A stretch of 64,000 nucleotides of DNA from NCBI GenBank assembly GCA_022419385.1, contig JAJUBI010000007.1, positions 3,443,768-3,507,767 of the forward strand, given 5' to 3'. Of this stretch, positions 31,476 through 40,930 are shown in pieces. The translations under genes and the position numbers were made by a program. Each line of letters starts with the position of its first letter. Positions within the stretch are counted from its first letter, which is position 1. The stretch is from Paraconiothyrium sp. Pb-2020. Taxonomy: Eukaryota > Ascomycota > Dothideomycetes > Pleosporales > Didymosphaeriaceae. Below the pieces are notes generated by a model that was not told where the DNA came from, ran no database searches, and saw nothing but the letters and a program-made list of their open reading frames with translations.

Positions 31476-32892
31476 ATGGCTCTTGTCGCCGAAGCTCAAG
31501 TTGCTCCTCTTGAGCCCCTTGGAATTAACCAGGTCAAAGAGGCCGAATACTTCTATATGCCTGATCTCCTACGCAATCTTCCTTGGAACAAGGGTGTGAA
31601 CCAACACTATGCAGAGGTCAAGGTTCAGTCAGATGCATGGTTAGGAAGCCTGCGACACATCTCCCCGAAGAAACAAGCAATATACAACAGCATGGATTTC
31701 CCTTTCCTAGCTGCCGCTTTCTGTCCTGGGTACGTAATTCATGTTTTCTAGTACCCATTTCCCTGTTTTATCTTCCTCTCGTACGTACATTGACAGACTT
31801 TTAGTGAGTAGGCCTCTTCAAAAGTCCAACGAAGACCCAAAATATGTGTTGCTATTCTTGCTATGGAAGCTGACCGCGTACCAGAGAGCTCGTTCAGTTC
31901 GTGATAGACCTTCGTCCCTCTGAACCCATTGCACGCAGCTGATACGACCGACAGAGGCTCTGCGCGATTGTGCCGACTTGATGAATACCTTCTTCGTCAT
32001 TGAGGAGCAGACTGACAACGAGCCCCTGGATCTAGTGCAAGAACGATGTGACATGTGCGTTGATGCTGTCATGAATCCTCACAAGCCCCGGCCCAAGGGA
32101 GAGAACATCTTGGGTGAAGTTACTCGACAGTACGTTGAGACTGTCATATTCGGATAAAACATCCATGTGAGAAGGCTGCTAAGGGTACAGATTCTGGGTG
32201 ACCGCGTCCAGCGACATGCCACTAGTCGTCGTGGAGCGTTTTCAGCACACGTGGCGTGGGTATCTCGACTCAGTCGTTCGCCAAGCCGCGAACCGCGACC
32301 GGAAACGCATACTCCACCCCGAGGAGTATCTTGCCGAGCGTGTCAACAACATTGGGGCTTGGCCGTGCTACGCTATCGGTGAGCAATGCGCAGGACTCAA
32401 CATTCCTCATGAGTGTATGGAACACCCGATTCTCGAGCAGATGAGGACATGCGTCTCTCATCTAATGACTCTCACCAACGTGTGTCTGACTTCTCCAACC
32501 TCCCTGTTTATGTCGGCTGACATCACGCATATAGGACCTCTTCTCGTATAGGAAGGAGAAGATTGCCAACGACTCGGATTACAACGCCATCACGACCGTC
32601 ATGGTCCACTTTCACGCAGATCTCAGTAGCGCTGTACAGTGGATCTCTGACCGACACGAAGAAGTTCTTGTTCGTTTTTGGGAGCTTCGCGAGAAGGTGA
32701 TCAATAAGGATGGCTTTCCCTCGTGGGGACCTGAGCTAGACCGGCAGATCATCGAGTACACCGGCGTGCTTGCTGACCATATTCGCGGGAATTACGAATG
32801 GAGTTGGCATACTCAGCGGTAATGGATCTCCTTGTCCAACTTGGACATGCCTGCTGACTTAACTGCGGTCAGGTATCTCCCCGGGGAACTGA
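31476..32892 (+). CDS. Class I terpene synthase (sesquiterpene cyclase type)
   Basis: Exons 31476-31729, 31797-31803 (inferred 7-nt microexon), 31939-32129, 32191-32479, 32535-32818 and 32874-32892 give 347 aa, normal for fungal cyclases. N-terminal: EYFYMPDLLRNLPW, NQHYAEVKVQSDAWL. The first metal site is in ADLMNTFFVIEEQTD (a D/E-rich variant of DDxxD); the second is NDLFSYRKE, a good NSE/DTE triad (NDxxSxxKE). WSWHTQRY supplies the terminal RY pair. It should bind Mg2+ and cyclise a prenyl diphosphate in the cytosol. Without the microexon, 31729 and 31939 are out of phase; the alternative is a disabling frameshift. The product is unknown. The downstream P450-type partner and bZIP sites suggest a small terpenoid locus. 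Confidence 0.82.
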
Positions 32893-32972
32893 ACAAAGTA
32901 GCGAGAGAGACAGGGAAGGTTTCGATTGCTTGAACGCTCCGCATGTGAATTGATGTCGACAACTATCGGTGC

Positions 32973-33218
32973 TTTCCATAAGTTTTGTGCCCACCCGCCT
33001 ATGGAAGGGTATGTGGGAAAGTGGATTTCTATAGGATGTATGACTGTTAGCCTATGCGTGGTTGGCTCTCCAATACTGGTTGACATATTCCCATCACCCT
33101 GATACCTGTACAAGATTTGATCAAACCAATCACCTATAGGCTGATAGTCATATATCATATAGAAATCCACTTTTCCACATACCCTTCCATGGGCGGGTGG
33201 GCACAAAACTTATGGAAA
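32973..33218. mobile_element. MITE-like foldback element with ~90-97 bp arms
   Basis: The left arm (32973 to about 33069, beginning TTTCCATAAGTTTTGTGCCC) matches the reverse complement of the right arm (about 33122-33218) at about 90% over 90 bp, with a loop near 50 bp. Most mismatches are C/T or G/A transitions, as expected of RIP-like decay. TA dinucleotides flank at slightly outer positions (TATCG on the left, CGATA on the right). No transposase is present. It lies 81 bp after the terpene synthase stop, so it may be in its 3' UTR. Confidence 0.75.
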
Positions 33219-33471
33219 CGATAATAAATGGTTGAAAGTCTTTCGACATAGTGTGACCTCGAAGGTCCTTGTTTTGGTCACGGGGAATTGACGGTGTCTG
33301 GAGCTCAAACCTATGCTAGACATGCCGGAGCCAGTGATTATAAACATCGACCTGTATTGAGCTGAAGTGTGGGCGGCTTAGAAATGGATGATAGTAATAT
33401 TGACCAAATGCGACTGCGCAAGATTGTGGAAACATAGAAACAGGCTCATATGCAATCACTAAACGCGCATT

Positions 33472-33680
33472 TTACAGCTTGCTACCCGTATACCTCCTCT
33501 TCTCCTTCTCTTTACCACTCAGCATTCTTCTCAATATCTTGACCGACGCACTCTTAGGAATCACATCGATGAACTCGATGCCTCCCACGATCAACTTGTA
33601 CCGCGCCTTTAAATCCTCGACGTGTTTCTGTATCTGTCGCGCCAGTGCAGCTTCGTCTTCGGCACCAACAGAGGGTGCCT
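33472..33680 (-). pseudogene. Relic of a 4-coumarate-CoA ligase-like (AMP-binding) enzyme, C-terminal part
   Basis: About 65 codons ending at the stop at 33472 read as the extreme C-terminus of an acyl/aryl-CoA ligase: AEDEAALARQIQKHVEDLKA, then RYKLIVGGIEFIDVIPKSAS and VKILRRMLSGKEKEK. The normal GK after the PKSxSG turn is altered (SASVK), though the Lys remains. Nothing upstream at 33681-33960 continues the domain; no N-terminal adenylation motifs are found. It is therefore a truncated relic, 0.6 kb from the terpene synthase. The ~290-nt frame opens further to 33759, but that part is unlike the family. Confidence 0.7.
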
Positions 33681-33759
33681 TTGACAAGGAAAGCCTTGGG
33701 TACCTCGACTGGCGCGGTAGGAAACTCCCATGGGTCTTAAGACCAAGATCATCCTTCAC

Positions 33760-34653
33760 ATTTTCTCCCTTGTCTCTGAACCAACCTCCGGAGATTCAAT
33801 TGGCCGTTACCGTGAACAATGACTTCGAAGGTATTCCCTCCGTACAGCATTGCGCTTCCCTCTTCGGTAATCTGGCGACAGACGATGAGGGGTCTAGGTA
33901 AGGCACTTCGATAAGAAGGGAAGATTCTGGTATCTTCTGGAATCCAACCCTCGCACCGCTCGGCGGGTAGGAACAGCTACCAGGTGAGACTAATCAGTCA
34001 TTGTAATCTTAATAGCAGCGTATGGAGCATGCTCTGGCCAAACACGAGATGTCGATAAGCATACCCATCACCCCGCGCCTACCCCGCAAACTCCCGAACT
34101 TTTCAACTTCATCTTCGTCGCATACTAATCGACATTGTACTCCGCCCACCCCAGCCAAGCACTACGATACCGATCTCGCCGCCTAGCACCCTCTGCTGTA
34201 AACGCTATTACCAAAGCTCAGGCATACCTCACGGCAAACCGAGTGCGCTGCATTATTCGTCACCCAAAGGCGATCTAAAAGCGCACTTCCTCGAAACCCC
34301 GGAGCGCAGGTAGGTCCGGGACCAGAAGCATTTAAAAGCCTGTATTGAGCATGTGCTGAACTTCGAAAGAGTATGCAAGCCTCATTGATACGTGAAAAAA
34401 ACATTTCCCGCTCGCTTTTCATTTCCAGTTCCCATGAGACGGCCGAGAAGGAAAGCTTCAGCAAGACCAACACGTGTCCCAACTGCATCCACCACCTGAT
34501 ATACTGTACAATAATGCTTCTTCCACACTTTATTTTCTCCGCATCGCAGTCCGACCTTTTACTTCTTTCCGCAAGTCTGTGGATTCCAATGCCTTCCAAT
34601 GAACGCAAACATTCGGGACGCCACCTATACAGATTTTAACAACGTATCGTACA
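33760..34653. other. Intergenic, no gene seen
   Basis: About 900 bp between the ligase relic and the CNNM-like stop, on a stretch likely to include that gene's 3' UTR. Frames on both strands are low quality. Confidence 0.5.
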
Positions 34654-37142
34654 TTAGCTGCGATCACCGAGTAGCGGCTGGTTCTCTTCACTTCCACCTG
34701 CATTGCCCTTCTTCTTCTTACCTCGCTTCTTGCGATTCTTCTTCTTGTTGTTGCCTGCGCCTTGCGACTCATTCGGAGTACCCTCCGTATCTGTGTTTGC
34801 GTTCTCTTTGTGATCTTGAGCACCGTGAGTTTGGGCAATCACAGTCTCCGAATCACTCGAACTAGTAGTCTCCAGCACAATCTTCCTCACACCGTTGGCT
34901 TCCACAATGTTCTCAGAGATACTACCACTGCGGGCTGTGTGTCGCTTCTTTGGTGGACTGCGGGACGGCGACGGAGATCGGCGGAGCGACGCTATGGTGC
35001 TAACAGACTGCGATCGCTGCTTTCCATTGGAGTCGGCGCGGCCACGGTTCTCCTCGGCGTCATCGTTGTTGCTGTCGACAATAATCTTCCCGTTGTCGTT
35101 GACCTGGTGAGACTTAGGCGAAGCTGGCGTCTCATCATCAGCTGCATGTAGTCTGGGTTGATCGTCCTTCCAGGACATACGATCAGCAGCCATGGTTCCG
35201 TAACCCACGGCAACGCTGTGCACTCCATCGCTAGCCTCTCGTCCTGTGTTTCGGATTAGCTCAGCCTAGCGCATCAGAGTAGCTGCATGATCTTACCCGC
35301 AGACTCCAAGAGCCCCTCTCCCACACCACCTTGAGGTGCATGTGCAGATCTGACGCTGATGACCGGACTGCGAGGCATCTGGTTTTCAGGAATTGTGTTA
35401 GGGATACCGTTTGCGATGCCCTGTTTGATCTTGACAGTGCCAATGCGTGTCGCTTTGGGACGGCTGGCGACGTTGGACGGGCCCAGATGCTTCAGATGTT
35501 GTCTAATATCTGGATCGTCGCTGCGGATGCCTCGAGTCGTGGATCGGTCCAAAGAGCGACCAGCAGCGCCGCTGCTCTTGCGACGCAGGAGGAAAGTCGT
35601 AGGTTTTGGGGCAGGGGTTTCTTGAAGAGACAGTCTCTTTCCGGAGCTGTTCTCGGACTGCTCAACCTGTAGCTCTCCGTCCTTAACCGCCTCGGTATGC
35701 TTATGCGATGGATCGGCGAGGATCTCGCCTTTTGGTATGCGTGTACGGGGCGCGGGGTGTATCCGGCGAATGGCCTGTGGTTTGTGTCAGTGCATGGTTT
35801 AACCGCTTAACAGCAGCGAACGGTAAAGTACCTTATGAACATCAACAAACACATCCGACTCGTCGATAATTTCTTCACCGATGAGTTCCTCGATGACGTC
35901 CTCCAAGGTCACAACACCAACAGCGCCATAGGAGTCACCTGGGAAGTCAGAGACCAAAACCATGTGCGACTTCCCTTCCTGGAAGAAGTTGATGATATCC
36001 AAACAGCTAGTCTCCGGGCGCGTCTCAGGAAGGGTGGCCAAGGCAAAGTCGCGTACGCGCAGAGCATCCTCGGGGTCGTACGTAATCAGCATCTTGACAA
36101 GAAGCATGCCAACGAAGTTGTCAGGGTTGTCGGGTGTGTGAATCGGGATACGAGAGTAGCCAGCAGAAAGGATGTTCTCCATCATCTTCTCATCCAGCAC
36201 AGTATCGGACGACATAGTGAAGACATCATCCATGGGTGTCATGATGTTTCCGACAGGCTTAGCCTTCAAGTCTAACACGGCTGAAATGATGGTTACTTCA
36301 TCCTCGTTGAGACGATCGTCTGGGCTGGTGCCGAGCGTCTTGTGGAGTGTGACAAGAGTCTTCAATCCAGCCTTCTTGTACGTAGTCCCGTGGTCTTCTC
36401 CAAGCAGATAGTCCAAAAGTTTCGCAGTGGGCCAAGCAACGGGCGCCATGACGTACATCAGAGCGAGAACGACGGGTGCCATCCAAGCCCCGATGGGCAG
36501 GCCGTAGCGAACGCATATCGACTGGGGAACGACCTCTCCGAAGATGACTGCGTGGTGTCAGATGTTGAAGGATATCGAATGCACACGGGATGTTTACCAA
36601 TGAGGACGGTAGAGCTCAGGACAGCAGGCCAGCCTCCACCAAGCGACCTATCAAGTACAATGGGCAGCGTTTCGTTGGTAATGACATTGCTCAACAGTAG
36701 TGTCACCAGAACCCAGTGTTTGCCCCTCTTGAGGAGGCGCAACACTCGTTTTGCGTGGTTTCGCTCTGAACCTTCCCCAGACGATGCGATAACTTGGAGG
36801 TAGATTTCGTCCTGGCCCATCAAGCTGTAGGAATTAATGTTAGCCAATGCGCATGTGAACGCGCTGCCGCTAAGATACTTACGCAATGGTCAAACCGGCA
36901 AACACACCTCCGGCTAGGACGAGGGCAATAGCGATGCCTAGGTAAAGCCATAGGCTCGCATCGGCGGGCGACTTGGGCGAGTCCTCATCGTCGAGTGTGT
37001 GAATGGCACCTTTGTGGAACAGGGGTATAGCCTTCACCACGGGCGCGAGGCCATACATGAGGGCGAGGCGGGCGACATTGAGGGGGGCATGGCGGGCCCA
37101 CGGTCGGACGTTAGCGGTGCCACTTGAGCGAACGGAGCTCAT
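34654..37142 (-). CDS. MAM3: CNNM/Mam3-like CBS-pair membrane protein (DUF21)
   Basis: Five exons, 37142-36883, 36824-36598, 36547-35832, 35774-35297 and 35243-34654, give 756 aa. All introns are 50-58 bp. N-terminal TM: LWLYLGIAIALVLAGGVFAG joined to LTIALMGQDEIYLQVI, the DUF21 core; further helices include HWVLVTLLLSNVITNETLPI and VIFGEVVPQSICVRYGLPIG. Two CBS-type repeats follow (VGNIMTPMDDVFTM, GYSRIPIHTPDNPDNFVGML, and YGAVGVVTLEDVIEELIGEE). The C-terminus is disordered with a KKKNRKKRGKKKK tract. Yeast Mam3 is vacuolar and affects metal balance; animal CNNM proteins handle Mg2+. The same role is inferred. It is divergent from the BCKDH E1-beta gene. Confidence 0.9.
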
Positions 37143-37728
37143 GGCCGATGCCACAGCTTCTCAGGCGTGTTGCGAACGCGAGAATGGGGGAGAGGAGAGG
37201 GCAATGGGCGGCGCGACAGAGAAATTGAGCGTTGACGACGCAGAGTTGAGCAAGTCGCGAGAAAAGTGGGCCCGTGCGGGATGGCAAGCTAGAGGGAACA
37301 GGGAACAGCAGTGAACAGGCAAACAACAAGCCAAGTCCTGGGCAGCTTGGTATGCTAATGTTTTCCTTATTGATTGTTCATGATGTTCGGAAGGATTGAG
37401 ACGCGTTCTGCCTCAAATTGAGCGCTGATGCGGGCTGCACTACATAGTGAGATGACCGTCTAGACGCACGGCGCCAAAAGCAGCCTTCGTCATCGTACGT
37501 TAACGAGCACTCCAGAAGGTCAATGCTTTATCACGTGTCGTTCGCGGGGATACAGGACTCTTGGCGCGACTAACTCCGTCTGGAGTGCTGTCCTATCGTA
37601 ACCCGCAGGTAGCCGTCGGTATTGGATTGCTTGTTCGGCAATGCCACAACTCTCCACGTCTTGTCAGCCGCTCAAGTTCCCCAGACTTTTGCGTCTTCTC
37701 CAGAACATGTAACTCCACAAACTAGACA
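37143..37728. promoter_or_regulatory. Divergent promoter with an 11-bp inverted repeat
   Basis: 586 bp between the CNNM and BCKDH starts. AGCACTCCAGA at 37506-37516 and TCTGGAGTGCT at 37579-37589 are exact inverted copies, with CACGTG (E-box) between them near 37535. Possible paired regulatory site. Confidence 0.4.
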
Positions 37729-39044
37729 ATGGCCGCTAAGAGTCCCTCCATCCGCGCCCTCTCGCGATACCTCCTCCGCCCACAAGCGCCTCCGCACCCG
37801 AGGTGCCGGCAACAATGCTACTCCAAGCGGTATTCTTCTGCAGTAGCCGGAGCACGTCTCAATGGCACCCTCGAATACGACACCACACCACTGCTGTACC
37901 ATACCTCCAAGGCCGCTTTGGCGAACCCTGAACTGCCTGAGGATGTACGCAATGGCCAGACCAAGCGCATCAACCTGTATCAAGCCGTGAACGAGGCTCT
38001 CCGTCACGCTCTGCAATCAGACGAAAGAGTGATTGTGTTTGGAGAGGACGTACAGTTTGGCGGAGTCTTTAGAGCCACAATGAACCTCGCGAGCGACTTC
38101 GGGACAGAACGCGTCTTCAACACGCCGCTGAGTGAGCAGGGTCTCGTCGGGTTTGCCATCGGCGCTGCGAGCCAAGGCATGAAGCCGGTCGCTGAGATCC
38201 AGTTCGCCGACTACGTCTACCCAGCTTTTGACCAGATCGTGAACGAGGCAGCAAAGTATAGGTACATGTCAGGAGCGAATCAAGTGCATTGTGGAGGACT
38301 GGTTGTTCGCATGCCGACCGGTGTTGTTGGGCATGGTGGCCTGTGAGTACTCCGTGATCCGTCATGATACATCCAGATACTAACGAGTATTGCAGCTACC
38401 ACTCGCAGTCACCAGAAGCTCTCTTTACTCACATACCCGGCCTCCACGTCGTCATTCCCCGCTCGCCTACACAAGCGAAAGGCCTTCTCCTCTCCGCCAT
38501 CAAGTCAAACGACCCAGTCGTTTTTATGGAGCCTAAGATTCTCTACCGTGCATCCATCGAACAAGTTCCTGTCGACCCTTTCTACCTTCCTCTCGACAAG
38601 GCCGAAGTTCTGAAGCCTGGCAAAGACCTCACTATTGTCTCATACGGACAACCTCTATACACGTGTTCAGCAGCGATAACAGCAGCGGAGAAAGATTTTG
38701 GATGCAGCGTTGAACTGATTGACTTGAGGACTATCTATCCGTGGGACAGGGAGACGGTCCTGAACAGCGTAAAGAAGACTGGAAGAGCGATCGTAGTGCA
38801 CGAGAGCATGCAGAACGCGGGCGTAGGCGCCGAGGTAGCAGCGACGATTCAGGAACAAGCCTTCTTGAGATTAGAGGCACCGGTGAAGAGGGTCACAGGA
38901 TGGGCGACATTTACCGGCTTGATGTTCGAGCCGCTGATAATACCAGACGTCACAAGTAAGCGCACTTCCCTCACGAGAATTTCAGCAGATTACTGATAGA
39001 GTCCAGGAGTTTACGACGCTATTAAAAAGACGTTAGACTACTAG
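37729..39044 (+). CDS. Branched-chain 2-oxoacid dehydrogenase E1 beta subunit, mitochondrial
   Basis: Three exons, 37729-38342, 38396-38955 and 39007-39044, give 403 aa. The last exon is only 38 nt and encodes VYDAIKKTLDY, the conserved C-terminus. An Arg-rich, acid-poor leader (PSIRALSRYLLRPQAPP) is a mitochondrial targeting peptide. The transketolase-like body has INLYQAVNEALRHAL, VIVFGEDVQFGGVFRAT, FNTPLSEQGLVGFAIGAASQ and IQFADYVYPAFDQIVNEAAK, then FMEPKILYRA. This separates it from pyruvate dehydrogenase E1-beta. With an E1 alpha subunit it would decarboxylate keto acids from Val, Leu and Ile in the matrix. Length is normal for the family. Confidence 0.92.
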
Positions 39045-39333
39045 ACATGACTCAATAAAACTTATGATAATGATCTAAACCCACGGTGGCGAGGTCACTA
39101 CCTGGGAAGAATTGAACCTTCTACAAAGTAATAACAATCATTATCAACAACCCCCACCACCGCACTGTAGAGAACACCATCATCAAACACAAAAAGCAAG
39201 TGCTGCTTACCCCAGACCCCCTTCCCATTCGGCGCTAGACCCCACCGCTCGGCACGAAGCGACCCATCTGTAGACCCACTCCACAACCTAACCCCATCCC
39301 ACCACAGCACAAAAAAGAGTCAAAAAAGAAAGC

Positions 39334-39503
39334 TGTCGCTTCTGTGGATCGAACACAGTCTAGTACGGGTCAGCAGGGTTCGATCCATTGAACCTTTTGT
39401 CTTGAACTTACACCTCCAGATGTCACATTCGAATTGAACCGAAGTTTGCCGCTCGAAGGCGGATTGCTTCAGTCTGGCGCTCTCCCAAGTGAGCTAAAGC
39501 GAC
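39334..39503 (-). tRNA. tRNA-Phe(GAA) with two insertions
   Basis: Acceptor GTCGCTT pairs with AAGCGAC and A is the discriminator. The D arm, the anticodon stem CCAGA/TCTGG (anticodon GAA at 39470-39468) and the T arm (CTGTG, TTCGATC, CACAG) are all intact. A 45-nt intron (39466-39422) follows position 37, the normal nuclear site. A second insertion, 39411-39360 (52 nt, GTAAGT...TACTAG), lies in the variable loop. Removing both leaves exactly 73 nt with a 5-nt variable loop (AGGTA). The insertion also holds a 10-bp reverse complement of the T-loop region (39378-39387 against 39345-39354). A T-rich Pol III terminator follows. The 15/48 pair is changed (C15). Function of the locus is not certain because of the second insertion. 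Confidence 0.85.
39360..39411 (-). other. 52-nt GT-AG insertion in the tRNA-Phe variable loop
   Basis: Begins GTAAGT and ends TACTAG, with GCTGACC upstream of the end as in spliceosomal introns. Its ends can slide by one base without changing the excised length. Confidence 0.65.
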
Positions 39504-39949
39504 TGTTGCTTTGATGACTAACGAGCAAAATTTAAAGTATATATAGCTGGAAAGGATACCTGTGGGCAATGTGTAGGGGGAGGGCGGGAGATGCATGAAA
39601 AAACTATCACGGCGAAGGGGGTCCTTGTAAACGGCCGAGTCAAGCGAAGGTAGGAAGATGCACCACCGGAGAAGCAACGAGTTAAGCTAATTAAAATATT
39701 CGTCCAAGATCATGCTCCAATCAATTAGGCATTCCCAAGGATAGTCGTTTGCGGATGCTCACTGTAGCCCCCATGCGGACCACGCATCGCATACATCCCC
39801 ATCGCTCTTTATACTTCTACGACTTGATACACATCTGCAACGCCGCCGCCCTCGTCCACGCCCCACTCTCCGTCCTCTGGTCTCTCAACTCATCGTTCCC
39901 GTCTAGATAATCGCCTTCCGCACCCAACCGTCTTCATGGCAATGAAGCC
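39504..39949. other. Intergenic between two tRNA genes
   Basis: 446 bp; the tRNA-Phe and tRNA-Pro genes are divergent (minus and plus strand). No coding frame of note. Confidence 0.5.
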
Positions 39950-40055
39950 GGCTCAATGGTCTAGTGGTATGATTGTCGCTTCGGGATATAACGCCTGGAT
40001 TCTACAAACGGATCTGTAATGTGACAGGCCCCGGGTTCGAATCCCGGTTGAGCCC
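39950..40055 (+). tRNA. tRNA-Pro(CGG) with intron
   Basis: Acceptor GGCTCAA pairs with TTGAGCC, C discriminator at 40055. D arm GTCTAGTGGTATGAT. Anticodon stem GTCGC/GTGAC with anticodon CGG at 39982-39984. A 34-nt intron (39986-40019) lies after position 37. T arm CCGGG-TTCGAAT-CCCGG is perfect. Mature length is 72 nt. A TTTTT terminator follows at about 40060. Confidence 0.9.
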
Positions 40056-40930
40056 TTGCTTTTTGGTGCTGTCCTCCGTGGTCAAGGGAAGAGGGAGGAG
40101 AGGGTATGTTTTTGGAGGTCGAAGGGGGCACCGTGGGACATCGACGGGACGAGGTGAGTCGACAACGCTTGAAAGGGATGGGACGCTTGAAAGCAAAGAT
40201 TCAGGCGTGCAGGTGTATAGTTATTGCGTTGCTAGATGGTAATGTAGCTGCGCTGTGCTAGAGCGTGGTACCTCCAGCGGCGGGTTTTCCAGCCGAGAAG
40301 TAACGCAGCATAAGCTTTCTTCAATTCCTCTGTGCGTACAGCTTTTGTCCCCTTGCATATCAAGCTAGGCTCCTCCAGACCATACAAGCTCAATGTCTCG
40401 TCACACTTCTCGGTGTACAATTCCTCCAAACGCACCACCATATCCCAGCACCATATCCTTCCCGAACAGCTGTGCTACCGTTCCCTCCATCCTTCCGCAC
40501 CTCCAGCACGTCGAAATAATCTACTCCAAGCTCAACGCCGCTCCTCTTCGTCCCAAGCGCGTTGGTAGCACAAGTACCAGCCGGCAGTTTGGCGCTGCAT
40601 CGGCACAAGTACCGACGCCGCGCAATCTACGGATCTACCGGGGTCCGTCATCTGCATGACACCGAAGATGCGGGGAACCCCCGGTATGGAATGCGATCGC
40701 GCTGCACGTTCGTTTGGGGATAGATTGGGTGGTGACACGAGTGACATGGTCTCTATTTGCATCATTAATGACGAGAAATAGTGAGGTACAGTGTTACGCG
40801 ATTTTCGTCTCTTCAACAGAGGAGATGGATGGAGGTACGTTCTGTTGAGGTAGTCGCGTAACGACCGGGGTATCATGGTTTACTATCTAGGAGAATTTTA
40901 CTTTACTGCGCATTATGTTTGGGACTGCTG
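40056..40930. other. Intergenic, with a double stem-loop
   Basis: About 875 bp between tRNA-Pro and the stop of the MFS gene. Only the nested stems at 40793-40862 stand out, probably in the transporter's 3' UTR. Confidence 0.5.
40793..40862. repeat. Nested stem-loop (9 bp outer, 8 bp inner)
   Basis: GTTACGCGA at 40793-40801 pairs with TCGCGTAAC at 40854-40862; inside, TCAACAGA (40813-40820) pairs with TCTGTTGA (40841-40848). Both stems are perfect. It lies 69-138 bp after the MFS stop on the minus strand. Confidence 0.55.

Noticed and set aside
31741..31923. 61-codon frame inside the terpene synthase intron (SRPLQKSNEDPKY...)
   Set aside because: It ends in a stop before the next exon and does not match the family; treated as intron sequence.
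33479..33901. 140-codon plus-strand frame over the CoA ligase relic
   Set aside because: Shadow of the minus-strand ligase C-terminus.
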